Shown: positions 1 to 6,741, counted from the first letter of the stretch. The stretch is DNA of 7,517 nt from an uncultured Eubacteriales bacterium (GCA_905201285.1 CAJKNM010000077.1:1-7517); one strand, 5' to 3'. The notes: generated by a model from the sequence alone, not told the origin. Program-made: numbers and translations.

Positions 1-54
1 TAAAAAAGTATAGTATAATATAATTAATTATGAGATAAGAGCAGGTGTGTATAT

Positions 55-60
55 TATAAT
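55..60 (+). promoter_or_regulatory. Candidate -10 box for the foldase gene
   Basis: A perfect TATAAT lies 34 bases before the TTG start of the foldase gene. No good -35 box is visible 16-18 bases upstream (the best is TGAGAT, a poor match), and the whole leader is AT-rich, so a chance match is possible. Another TATAAT-like stretch lies at about 12-20. Confidence 0.35.
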
Positions 61-94
61 GCAGTTGCTTTGGTAACAAAAGGAGAGGAAAATA

Positions 95-1411
95 TTGGAT
101 AACGAAAACATGAACAATCAGGAGCAGGAGAATACTCTTACTCCTGAAGAAAAGGTGCAGAAGGACATCGGTGAAAAGATTGCTGATGCGGCTGAACCGA
201 TTCAGGACGAAATCAATGAAGCAAACGGTGTAACGGGCGAAGACCAGGCAGACGGTGCCGAGGAAACCGGCCTTGACGAAAGCTGGAGTGATGAAGCGTG
301 GGAAGAAGCAGGAGTGGAAGAGGTTAAACCCGAGCCTGTTAAGGTCACGATGAAGAGGTCAAATTTGATTCTCTCGTTGATTGCATCATTGCTTGTGGGT
401 GCTCTGCTCTGCTTTGCGGGAATGCAGATTCCCGCCGCGATTAAGAACAGACCCGAGGGCAGCACTGTTGCGACCGTAAGCGGCGAGAAGATTACCGACC
501 TTGATGTAAAGTATTACATCTATGCCGAAGCCTCAAGCTATGCAAACAAGAACAACATTTCTCAGAGCGACCTTGCGACCTATGACTGGGATCAGGAGGT
601 TGACGGTGCAAAGCTTTCAGACACAATCAGAGAAAAAGCGGTAAACGATGCCATTGATGAGGTTCTGACAATCAAAAAGGGCGAAGCGAACGGCGTTAAG
701 CTTGACGATGCAACTAAATCACAGATTACATCACAGGTTTCAAGCCTTCAGTCAACATACGGCGAGGACGGATTGACACTTAGAGCGAGAACTATGGGTA
801 TCTCAAGCGCAAAGCAGTATTCAAAGATGTATGAAAAGGTTATGACAACACAAAGTGTTCAAGAGGACATCGAGAAGAATCCGTCTAAGTACTATCCTGA
901 GAATACCGATGATCTTAAAGACTATAAACAGGATAATAAGGCGTCGGTTAAACACATTCTCATCAAGGCTTCGGGTACTGATGAAAACGCTTTAAACGAA
1001 GCAAAGGATAAGGCACAGGCGGTTCTTGACAGACTTAATAACGGTGAGGACTTTGACGCTGTTATGAAGGAGGCAAACGAGGACAGCGGCGAGCCGGATA
1101 CAGGTTATACATTCGGTGAGGGCGAAATGGACGAGGCGTTTGAAAAGGCTTCGTTTGAGCTGGGCCTCGGCGATGTAAGCGGTCTTGTTAAGTCAACCTA
1201 TGGTTATCACATTATAAAGAGAGTTCCCGGTATGTATGAGCTTCAGGCATACTGGCGTGCACAGGATGCAAAGAACATCAAGATTAATAAGAGTAAGCTT
1301 TCAAAGCTTTCGGTTAAGGATGTTATGGCTGATGTTGTTGCGGCAAGCGAAGAGCTTCAGTCTCAGCAGTCAAACAGTGCGTCATCGGGTTCATCTTCAA
1401 GCAGCAAGTAA
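95..1411 (+). CDS. Membrane-anchored parvulin-type peptidyl-prolyl isomerase (PrsA/SurA-like foldase)
   Basis: Predicted 438-residue foldase that would help fold exported proteins outside the membrane by cis-trans isomerisation of X-Pro bonds. Residues 1-85 are strongly acidic and low in complexity, probably disordered and cytoplasmic. A basic MKRS (86-89) leads into one hydrophobic segment (about 91-110) that reads as a signal anchor; it has a Cys (106) but no convincing lipobox. Residues about 118-280 resemble the helical chaperone domain of SurA/PrsA proteins. The parvulin domain spans about 283-378, opening with VKHILIK (285-291) and closing with YGYHIIKRV (369-377), which includes both conserved histidines. 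The C-terminus is a Ser-rich tail. The start is TTG: AGGAGAGG (81-88) sits 6 bases before it, while the next ATG (110) is 21 bases from that site. PrsA of Bacillus is a lipoprotein; this one seems to be a transmembrane variant. The parvulin assignment is firm; the client proteins are unknown. Confidence 0.9.
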   Translation: MDNENMNNQEQENTLTPEEKVQKDIGEKIADAAEPIQDEINEANGVTGEDQADGAEETGLDESWSDEAWEEAGVEEVKPEPVKVTMKRSNLILSLIASLLVGALLCFAGMQIPAAIKNRPEGSTVATVSGEKITDLDVKYYIYAEASSYANKNNISQSDLATYDWDQEVDGAKLSDTIREKAVNDAIDEVLTIKKGEANGVKLDDATKSQITSQVSSLQSTYGEDGLTLRARTMGISSAKQYSKMYEKVMTTQSVQEDIEKNPSKYYPENTDDLKDYKQDNKASVKHILIKASGTDENALNEAKDKAQAVLDRLNNGEDFDAVMKEANEDSGEPDTGYTFGEGEMDEAFEKASFELGLGDVSGLVKSTYGYHIIKRVPGMYELQAYWRAQDAKNIKINKSKLSKLSVKDVMADVVAASEELQSQQSNSASSGSSSSSK

Positions 1412-1446
1412 AAAAAGCGTTCCGCGTATATGCGAGAATAAAAGAG

Positions 1447-1484
1447 AAACACGCATATCACTTTAAAAAGTGGTATGCGTGTTT
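1447..1484 (+). terminator. Hairpin terminator, possibly bidirectional, after the foldase gene
   Basis: Arms 1447-1462 and 1469-1484 pair over 16 bp with a single G-U wobble around a TTAAAA loop. On the + strand the 3' arm ends in GTGTTTT. On the - strand the hairpin is followed by CTCTTTTATT, a fair U-rich tail. It lies between converging genes, so it may stop transcription from both sides. Confidence 0.75.
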
Positions 1485-1523
1485 TCGGTATGACGGTATA
1501 ATATCAATGCCCCCGGCGAAAGT

Positions 1524-1540
1524 CCCGGAAACAGTCCGGG
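1524..1540 (-). other. Small GC-rich stem-loop just after the anti-sigma gene
   Basis: CCCGGA and TCCGGG form a 6-bp stem around a 5-base loop, about 18 bases past the stop codon of the minus-strand anti-sigma gene. No T-tract follows on either strand, so alone it is not a standard intrinsic terminator. It may protect the 3' end or act together with the larger hairpin at 1447-1484. Confidence 0.4.
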
Positions 1541-1557
1541 AAATGAGAGCTTATAAG

Positions 1558-2343
1558 TCAGCCGCTGATAACCTCCTCCGCCATATCTGAAAGCTCGTCG
1601 GCCGATAACTTTCCGTCAATCTGTAATAGCTGATACTGCGTTCCGTCCTTTATCCAAGTAACGCTCTGCACATTTTTGATTTCAACTTTTTCAGCGCCGT
1701 AACTGAAAACGAGTTCACCGCTCTCCTCAGCCCTTTTATCATCATCGGTCAGTTTATACTCTGCAGGAACACTTTTGTTTGTATAGCTGTAATAGTAGAT
1801 ATCGGTGTCTTTTACAGTTTTAATAACTTCACCCTGTAACTTCATTTCGGAGTTAAATTTATCCTGTGCAAACACTACGATATCGCCGTCTTTTTCATAA
1901 TCAAAGGATACTGACTTGAATTTTTCAATCGAGTTGCCGTTTTCGTCCGCGAGGTTGTTTTTTACAATGCTGCCATTTTTGAAGGCATAACCATTTTCAA
2001 AGGTATCAATGAGAACAGGCTCATAACCTATATCTTTTGTAACCTGCTCGGCTGTCGGAAGTGATTTGTAATCGGGTGTAGACGATGACGAACTAAACCA
2101 AGTTGATACGATTCCGCCTGCGGCGAAAACCGTTATGCCCAAAGCAAGGGTCGCCGCAACGGCGATAAGTGATATTTTCTTTTTTGATTTCATAGTGATT
2201 GACTCCCTTTCTGTACTTGCGGAGTCTATTTTTGAATTGACTTTTTGCTTGACAGACTGAATGTCAATATCAAGCGGATTACAAAAATCCGGATTTTTTT
2301 TGGTAATATTCAATTCTTTAAATAAGTCATTTTTTCTATTCAT
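1558..2343 (-). CDS. Probable membrane anti-sigma factor partner of the ECF sigma factor
   Basis: 261-residue single-pass protein. Residues 1-50 are a polar, probably cytoplasmic region that would bind the sigma factor. KSKKK (52-56) leads into a hydrophobic helix (about 57-78), followed by a Ser-rich linker (84-88) and an extracytoplasmic domain to the C-terminus. The end of that domain (about 228-259: VTW, then QYQLLQIDG, then a helix DELSDMAEEV) resembles the DUF4367-type sensor domain found in clostridial anti-sigma proteins. The ATG overlaps the sigma stop codon as ATGA, and GGAGA lies 7 bases upstream of it, pointing to translational coupling. By family precedent it would hold the sigma factor at the membrane until an envelope signal releases it; the signal is not visible here. 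An internal ATG (codon 51, 2191-2193) has its own strong Shine-Dalgarno site. Gene order and topology support the role; no classic zinc-binding anti-sigma motif is present. Confidence 0.75.
   Translation of the reverse strand: MNRKNDLFKELNITKKNPDFCNPLDIDIQSVKQKVNSKIDSASTERESITMKSKKKISLIAVAATLALGITVFAAGGIVSTWFSSSSSTPDYKSLPTAEQVTKDIGYEPVLIDTFENGYAFKNGSIVKNNLADENGNSIEKFKSVSFDYEKDGDIVVFAQDKFNSEMKLQGEVIKTVKDTDIYYYSYTNKSVPAEYKLTDDDKRAEESGELVFSYGAEKVEIKNVQSVTWIKDGTQYQLLQIDGKLSADELSDMAEEVISG
2203..2210 (-). promoter_or_regulatory. Internal Shine-Dalgarno site before codon 51 of the anti-sigma gene
   Basis: On the minus strand AAAGGGAG stands 9 bases before an in-frame ATG (2191-2193). Starting there would give a 211-residue protein beginning MKSKKKISLIAV, which looks like a signal peptide or anchor and lacks the proposed sigma-binding region. 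The site is at least as good as the one at the annotated start. Whether it is used is unknown. Confidence 0.45.
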
Positions 2344-2879
2344 AACATTTTCTCCGCATTTGATAAAATTTTTTTTAGTTTGAGTTTGCCTCTTGAAAGT
2401 TTGGTTTTTATGGTAGATATGTTAATCCCGGTTGCCTTTGAAATATCTTTGAGCTTTTCATCAAATTTATAGTATCTCACAAATATTTCATTATCCGGCT
2501 CGCCTAAGCTCATAACAGCATCCCACACGGCACTACTTGTTAAACCTTCTTCGGTTGTTGATGTATCGTCCGAAATTTCAATATCATCAAGGCAGGTACA
2601 GTCCATCTTTTTATTTAATCTTTTTAATGCAAAATTACGGGCAGAAGCGGCAATGTATGACCTTATCGTGCCTTTTTTTAAATCTATATATTCTGCATTC
2701 TTCCAAAGCGTAAAAAATACATCTGATACTATTTCCTCGATGTCTTCTTTGGGAAGTCTGTTTCCAACCATATTATAAAGAACAGTACTTAAATATGGGG
2801 TATAGACCTTAATTGATTCGGCTATTGAATTTCGTTCTTTGTTTTTGAGCCGCATCAGCAGCTTCGCTTCATCTGTCAT
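2340..2879 (-). CDS. ECF-type (sigma-70 family) RNA polymerase sigma factor
   Basis: 179-residue two-domain sigma factor, a usual ECF length, which would direct RNA polymerase to a small envelope-stress-type regulon. Region 2 covers about residues 20-90; its core helix reads DIEEIVSDVFFTLWKN (46-61), the ECF form of the polymerase-binding and -10 recognition region. A variable acidic linker (about 93-115) follows. Region 4 covers about 118-172, with the helix-turn-helix LKDISKATGINISTIKTKLS (143-162) for -35 recognition and a basic end (RGKLKLKK). The ATG is preceded by AGTAGG at 6 bases, a moderate ribosome binding site. Its stop codon overlaps the start of the membrane protein downstream, the usual sigma/anti-sigma order. 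An ECF-like promoter lies about 50-80 bases upstream, suggesting positive autoregulation. The ECF subgroup cannot be assigned by eye. Confidence 0.9.
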   Translation of the reverse strand: MTDEAKLLMRLKNKERNSIAESIKVYTPYLSTVLYNMVGNRLPKEDIEEIVSDVFFTLWKNAEYIDLKKGTIRSYIAASARNFALKRLNKKMDCTCLDDIEISDDTSTTEEGLTSSAVWDAVMSLGEPDNEIFVRYYKFDEKLKDISKATGINISTIKTKLSRGKLKLKKILSNAEKML

Positions 2880-2934
2880 TTTTAACCTACTTTCTTTTGC
2901 AAAGTTAAAAGCCTTTAATCTTTACACTCTTATA

Positions 2935-2961
2935 TATCCGGAAAGATACAAAAAAGTTTCA
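2935..2961 (-). promoter_or_regulatory. Candidate ECF-type, possibly autoregulated, promoter of the sigma operon
   Basis: On the minus strand TGAAAC (2961-2956) is followed after 15 bases by CGGATA (2940-2935). This resembles the TGAAAC / about 16 bases / CGTA pattern of Bacillus ECF promoters such as those of sigma W. It sits about 55 bases upstream of the sigma start codon, with a T-run just after the -35 element, also common in ECF promoters. A housekeeping alternative (the TATATA within the same stretch) cannot be excluded. Confidence 0.5.
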
Positions 2962-2996
2962 CTTATCGAAAAAAATTTTTTGATTTAATCGCCACT

Positions 2997-3031
2997 AAAA
3001 AAATCCGCAAGACTATTTCTAATCTTGCGGA
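2997..3031 (-). terminator. Intrinsic terminator of thrC
   Basis: On the minus strand a perfect 9-bp stem TCCGCAAGA / TCTTGCGGA (3031-3023 and 3012-3004) around a 10-base loop is followed at once by seven Ts. It starts about 39 bases past the thrC stop and separates thrC from the sigma operon downstream. Confidence 0.88.
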
Positions 3032-3069
3032 AAAATTTGTTATCATTATCCATATAATCGGGACGTATT

Positions 3070-4563
3070 TTAAATTTTCAAAACCTTTTTAACAAGCTCG
3101 GGCATTTCGTCTTTGTTAATAACCGTCTCAAAGCGTTTATCCTTATATTTAAGGTCAGCAAGTGATTTCGGAACCTCCATACCGCTCTTGTTATAGAGCA
3201 TATCAATCAGCTCAAAATCATCTTTACCGTCAACGTCTTCGCCGAGTGCCGAGAGAACAGATTGATTGAACTTATACGGACTTGCGGTAGAGGCAATAAC
3301 CGTCTTTGTAGTATCGCCGGTATCGCGGACATACTGTTCATAAACGTCAACAGCAACAGCGGTGTGGGTATCTAAAGTATAGCCGTCCTCAGTAAAGGTC
3401 TTCCATATCTGTACTTTTGTGAAATAGTCATCACAACAGCCGCCCCAGAATTGGTCGGCAACCTTAGCGAAAAGCGCCTTTGTCAGCTTATAATCGCCGT
3501 TTTTATTTAATTTGCCCATAAGCGTTGAAACCCTTTTGGCATCGTTTCCGCTGATGTCAAAGAGCAGACGCTCTAAGTTACTCGAAACAAGAATGTCCAT
3601 TGACGGAGAAACACTCTGATAAAACGGTCTGTTCTTGTTATATTCGCCGGTCTTTAAAAAGTCGGTTAAAACATTGTTGCTGTTTGAAGCGCATATGAAT
3701 TTGTTAATGGGAAGCCCCATCTTTTTTGCGTAATAAGCGGCGAGGATGTTTCCGAAGTTACCCGTGGGAACACATACGTTTATCTTTTCGCCGAATTCGA
3801 TTTCGCCGCCGCCTACCATATCACAGTAAGCCGAGATATAATATACAATCTGAGGAACAAGACGGCCCCAGTTGATTGAATTAGCGGAGGAGAACGCATA
3901 GCCGGCATCGTTCATTTCCTTTTCGAGCTTAGCGTCGGTGAATATCTTTTTCACACCGGTCTGTGCATCGTCAAAATTGCCGTCGATTCCGGCAACATAC
4001 ACATTAGCACCCTCCTGGGTAATCATCTGAAGCTTTTGAATATCACTTACACCGTCGCCGGGATAGAATACAATAATATCAGTGCCTTTGACATCTTTAA
4101 ATCCTTCAAGGGCGGCTTTTCCGGTGTCACCCGAGGTAGCAACAAGAATAACAATTTTCTTATTCTCGCCGGTTTTTTTCATAGCGGTTGTCATAAAGTG
4201 AGGCAGAATCTGAAGCGCCATATCCTTAAATGCACAGGTCGGACCGTGCCACAATTCAAGAATATACTTGCCGTCGGCCAGCTTGATAACCGGAGCAACC
4301 TTATCGCTGCTGAAGCTGTCACCGCCGTATGCACCGTTTGTGCACTGTGCGATTTCCTTTTCGGTAAAGTCGGTGAGATATTTTTTAAGAACAAGGTTTG
4401 CTCTTTCAATATAGCTCATATTAATCATTTTTTTGATTTCGGCATCGGTAAGTTCCGGGATTTCAGCAGGAACAAAAAGACCGCCGTCCTCAGACAGGCC
4501 CTTTTTGATTGCCTCAGCCGACTTTAGTTTAAGTTCGGTATTTCGCGTACTAATATAATTCAT
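3070..4563 (-). CDS. thrC: Threonine synthase
   Basis: 497-residue PLP-dependent enzyme that converts O-phospho-L-homoserine and water to L-threonine and phosphate, the last step of threonine biosynthesis, in the cytosol. The N-terminus (MNYISTRN, then GLSEDGGLFVP at 22-32) is typical of the longer class of threonine synthases. The PLP lysine is K113 in LWHGPTCAFKDMALQ (104-118). VATSGDTGKAA (141-151) and the phosphate-cradling PTGNFGN (266-272) form the cofactor and substrate site, and SANSINWGRLVPQ (226-238) is another family hallmark. The ATG has GGAAAGGTG ending 7 bases upstream. hom and thrB are not adjacent, so the gene stands apart from a threonine operon here. I see no T-box or other leader attenuator. 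It may be read alone or partly by read-through from the P-loop gene upstream. The assignment is secure. Confidence 0.96.
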   Translation of the reverse strand: MNYISTRNTELKLKSAEAIKKGLSEDGGLFVPAEIPELTDAEIKKMINMSYIERANLVLKKYLTDFTEKEIAQCTNGAYGGDSFSSDKVAPVIKLADGKYILELWHGPTCAFKDMALQILPHFMTTAMKKTGENKKIVILVATSGDTGKAALEGFKDVKGTDIIVFYPGDGVSDIQKLQMITQEGANVYVAGIDGNFDDAQTGVKKIFTDAKLEKEMNDAGYAFSSANSINWGRLVPQIVYYISAYCDMVGGGEIEFGEKINVCVPTGNFGNILAAYYAKKMGLPINKFICASNSNNVLTDFLKTGEYNKNRPFYQSVSPSMDILVSSNLERLLFDISGNDAKRVSTLMGKLNKNGDYKLTKALFAKVADQFWGGCCDDYFTKVQIWKTFTEDGYTLDTHTAVAVDVYEQYVRDTGDTTKTVIASTASPYKFNQSVLSALGEDVDGKDDFELIDMLYNKSGMEVPKSLADLKYKDKRFETVINKDEMPELVKKVLKI

Positions 4564-4608
4564 AGCAGTTCACCTTTCCTTGTAAATTTCTATATATAAA
4601 TATGCAAA

Positions 4609-4644
4609 ATGTCATTTCTGCGGTATTTTCCGCAGAAATGACAT
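4609..4644 (-). terminator. Perfect 15-bp hairpin between the P-loop gene and thrC
   Basis: Arms 4609-4623 and 4630-4644 are perfect inverted repeats around a 6-base loop, 19 bases past the P-loop gene stop. On the minus strand the stem is followed by TTTGCATATTTATATATAG, which is T-rich but broken, so termination may be partial. The AT-rich tail (TATATA) could also hold a -10 box for thrC, with ATGACA at the end of the 3' arm as a poor -35. Confidence 0.7.
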
Positions 4645-4663
4645 AAAGTAACAAAACCAAAAA

Positions 4664-5077
4664 TCAGTCCATATACTTTTTAACCTTTTCGCCGGCCTCG
4701 CTTGCTTCAGCACTGACCATAACGGTAAAGGAAACATTAAACTTCTTCTCAAGCTTTTCAAGAGAATCAACAAAGCCCTCTAAATCAGCAACGGTAGCAG
4801 AAGGGACACTCTTGAAAATGCTGTCGATAAAGATGTGGGTGACATCATAGTCCTGAGCAATAATGCCGCACAGCATTCCTGTAAAAACATCAAGATTTTT
4901 AATATCAAAATCATCGGTAGTAACCATTCTCGCCTTGCGGTTGATGCTGTGCATCAGACGGTCACCCTCAGCAATACATACTACGTTTCCTTTTTCAGCC
5001 TGAACAGCCGAATCGATAGCCTCAAGCATTTTCGGAGTCTTACCGCTGCCCTTTAGGCCCATATGTACTTTAATCAT
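4664..5077 (-). CDS. Small P-loop NTPase-like protein of unknown function
   Basis: 137-residue soluble protein that I do not recognise as a characterised family. It opens with a beta strand and a Walker A motif, GLKGSGKT (7-14), matching GxxxxGKT. A strand, VVCIAEGD (32-39), follows, then a Walker B-like strand HIFIDS (81-86) with D85, and another strand, FTVMVSAE (117-124), near the C-terminus. This order is that of a minimal P-loop fold; it loosely recalls thymidine-kinase-like or small ATPase domains, but I see no zinc cysteines or recognisable specificity loop. The start is set at the ATG (5075-5077) because AAAGGTGG lies 8 bases before it; the frame runs 12 bases further to a GTG, but that GTG is part of the Shine-Dalgarno site. 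It has its own promoter, between pgi and thrC. Nucleotide binding is likely; the role is unknown. Confidence 0.8.
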   Translation of the reverse strand: MIKVHMGLKGSGKTPKMLEAIDSAVQAEKGNVVCIAEGDRLMHSINRKARMVTTDDFDIKNLDVFTGMLCGIIAQDYDVTHIFIDSIFKSVPSATVADLEGFVDSLEKLEKKFNVSFTVMVSAEASEAGEKVKKYMD

Positions 5078-5121
5078 AACGAATTCCACCTTTCGTTTCG
5101 TTTTTATATTTTGTTATAATT

Positions 5122-5150
5122 ATTCTACCATAAAAAGCGGAATTAAACAA
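5122..5150 (-). promoter_or_regulatory. Housekeeping promoter of the P-loop gene
   Basis: On the minus strand TTGTTT (5150-5145), a 17-base spacer and TAGAAT (5127-5122), with an extended -10 TGG directly before it, form a sigma-A-type promoter. It lies about 45 bases before the start codon, so the leader would be short. Confidence 0.62.
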
Positions 5151-5218
5151 TACCTTTTTCAAAATTTTTTGTGAAAAATTTGTAAAAATATTTATAAAAC
5201 TGCTGTAGGTGTCAATGA

Positions 5219-5257
5219 CGGCGAAACCGGCATATTATTCGCCGATTTTGACGCCGG
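5219..5257 (-). other. Stem-loop region downstream of pgi, weak terminator candidate
   Basis: CGGCGAA (5219-5225) pairs with TTCGCCG (5238-5244), starting about 21 bases past the pgi stop. A competing stem CCGGC (5227-5231) / GCCGG (5253-5257) is also possible. No T-tract follows directly on the minus strand; T-rich sequence appears only about 20 bases further on. Termination of pgi here is plausible but not shown. Confidence 0.35.
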
Positions 5258-5265
5258 CCTGATTA

Positions 5266-6606
5266 TCAGCCGTTAAGTCTTTCTTCAAGTGCAGCCTTTT
5301 CGGATTCATAGCCGGGCTTTCCGAGAAGTGCAAACATATTTTTCTTATAGCTCTCAACGCCGGGCTGGTTAAAGGGGTTTACACCCAACATATAGCCGCT
5401 GATTCCGCAAGCCTTTTCAAAGAAGTATACAAGCTGGCCAAAGGTGTATTCATCAAGGCTCTTGAGCTTGATGATGAGGTTAGGAACGCCGCCGTCGTTA
5501 TGAGCGAGATATGTGCCCTCAAACGCCTTCTTATTGACAAAGTCCATACCCTTCCCTGCGAGGAAGTTGAGTCCGTCGACGTTTGCCGCATCTTCTTCGA
5601 TGATAAGATCCTTCTTTGGTTCTTCAACATACAAAACTGTCTCAAACATAAGGCGTCTGCCGTCCTGGATATACTGACCCATTGAATGAAGGTCAGTCGA
5701 GAAGCTTGCACCCGCCGGGAATATGCCCTTGCCGTCCTTGCCTTCGCTTTCGCCGTAAAGCTGTTTCCACCATTCGATGAAGTATTGAAGTTCGGGGTCA
5801 TAATTTACGAGCATTTCAACAGACTTGCCTTTTCTGTGAAGAATATTTCTGACAGCGGCATACTGATAACATTCATTTGTTGAAAGGTCGTCGTTTGCAT
5901 AAAGTTCGCGTGCGTCAGCCGCGCCCTGCATCATTGCCTTGATGTCAGCGCCGCATACCGCGATAGGAAGAAGACCCACAGCGGTGAGAACAGAGAATCT
6001 TCCGCCGACATCGTCCGGAACAACAAATGTTTCATAGCCTTCGGTATCGGCGAGGTTTTTAAGCGCGCCCTTTGCCTTGTCGGTGGTCGCATAGATTCTG
6101 CCCTTTGCCTCTTCCTTTCCATACTTATCCTCGAGGTATTTTTTGAGAACACGGAAGGCAATGGCCGGTTCTGTCGTTGTACCCGATTTAGAGATTACGT
6201 TAAGGGATACATCCTTGCCGTCGAGACATTCGATTACAGAGTTCAGATAGTTCGGGCTGATATTGTTGCCGGCGAAGATTATCTGAGGCTTTGCTGTATA
6301 ATTATAAAAAGGACCGGTAACAAAATCGATTGCGGCCTTTGCACCGAGATAAGACCCGCCTATTCCGATAACAACAAGGACATCGGAATCCTTTCTGATT
6401 TTAGCCGCCGCCTTTTCGATTCGGTCAAATTCTTCTTTATCATAGTCAACAGGGAGGTCAACCCAGCCTAAAAAGTCATTGCCGGCACCGCTTTTATCAT
6501 TAATTGTCTTGTGAGCTGCACTTATCTGAGCGGCAACGTTATTAATCTCCTCCTGACCGATAAAGTCCTTTGCTTTATCATATTGAAAGGTTATATTTTT
6601 TGACAT
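5266..6606 (-). CDS. pgi: Glucose-6-phosphate isomerase
   Basis: 446-residue cytosolic enzyme interconverting glucose 6-phosphate and fructose 6-phosphate in glycolysis and gluconeogenesis; the length fits the short bacterial PGI class of Firmicutes. VVIGIGGSYLGAKA (78-91) opens the first sugar-isomerase domain. SKSGTTTE (139-146) binds the phosphate. DDVGGRFSVLTAVGLLP (198-214) is PGI signature 1. The presumed catalytic Glu is E286 in GESEGKDG, the ring-opening His is H307 in LHSMGQ, and signature 2, GVNPFNQPGVESYK (408-421), supplies the catalytic Lys K421. The start is the ATG at 6604-6606: AAGGAGTG lies 6 bases upstream, and the GTG three codons earlier is part of that site. A sigma-A promoter is visible upstream. 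All key residues are present and the frame is intact. Confidence 0.97.
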   Translation of the reverse strand: MSKNITFQYDKAKDFIGQEEINNVAAQISAAHKTINDKSGAGNDFLGWVDLPVDYDKEEFDRIEKAAAKIRKDSDVLVVIGIGGSYLGAKAAIDFVTGPFYNYTAKPQIIFAGNNISPNYLNSVIECLDGKDVSLNVISKSGTTTEPAIAFRVLKKYLEDKYGKEEAKGRIYATTDKAKGALKNLADTEGYETFVVPDDVGGRFSVLTAVGLLPIAVCGADIKAMMQGAADARELYANDDLSTNECYQYAAVRNILHRKGKSVEMLVNYDPELQYFIEWWKQLYGESEGKDGKGIFPAGASFSTDLHSMGQYIQDGRRLMFETVLYVEEPKKDLIIEEDAANVDGLNFLAGKGMDFVNKKAFEGTYLAHNDGGVPNLIIKLKSLDEYTFGQLVYFFEKACGISGYMLGVNPFNQPGVESYKKNMFALLGKPGYESEKAALEERLNG

Positions 6607-6662
6607 AATATTCACTCCTTATTTAAAATCCTATTTTAATACTTATAATTCTTCAATAATAA

Positions 6663-6691
6663 ATTTTACCACAATGACTCTGTTTATGCAA
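6663..6691 (-). promoter_or_regulatory. pgi: Housekeeping promoter of pgi
   Basis: On the minus strand TTGCAT (6691-6686), a 17-base spacer and TAAAAT (6668-6663) with an extended -10 TGG form a sigma-A-type promoter. Transcription would begin near 6656 and give a leader of about 50 bases before the pgi ATG. Confidence 0.65.
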
Positions 6692-6741
6692 GCTAAAAAG
6701 ATATTACCATTTTCTCCTACAATAGAAAGCTTTTCTCCCGC

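Noticed and set aside
86..120. ATG at 110 as the start of the foldase gene
   Set aside because: It is 21 bases from the only Shine-Dalgarno sequence, whereas the TTG at 95 is 6 bases from it.
202..465. An 87-codon open frame on the - strand opposite the foldase N-terminus
   Set aside because: The foldase frame has the ribosome binding site and domain structure; the opposite frame arises from the GAA/GAC-rich acidic stretch.
4036..4527. A 163-codon open frame on the + strand opposite thrC
   Set aside because: It is antisense to the conserved N-terminal half of thrC, including the PLP lysine region, and its translation is Phe/Asn/Ile-rich without recognisable motifs; it is a by-product of thrC codon use.
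4564..4663. T-box or other amino-acid-responsive leader for thrC
   Set aside because: The gap is only 100 bases and holds one plain hairpin; there is no T-box sequence, specifier loop or leader peptide with threonine codons.
4664..5077. Calling the small P-loop protein a PilT-type motility ATPase
   Set aside because: It has only Walker motifs in common; the length is far too short and the Asp and His boxes of PilT-type ATPases are not seen.
5379..5801. A 140-codon alternative frame on the - strand inside pgi
   Set aside because: It overlaps the catalytic part of an intact pgi in another frame, and its Ser/Arg/Thr-rich composition is typical of a shifted reading of real coding sequence.
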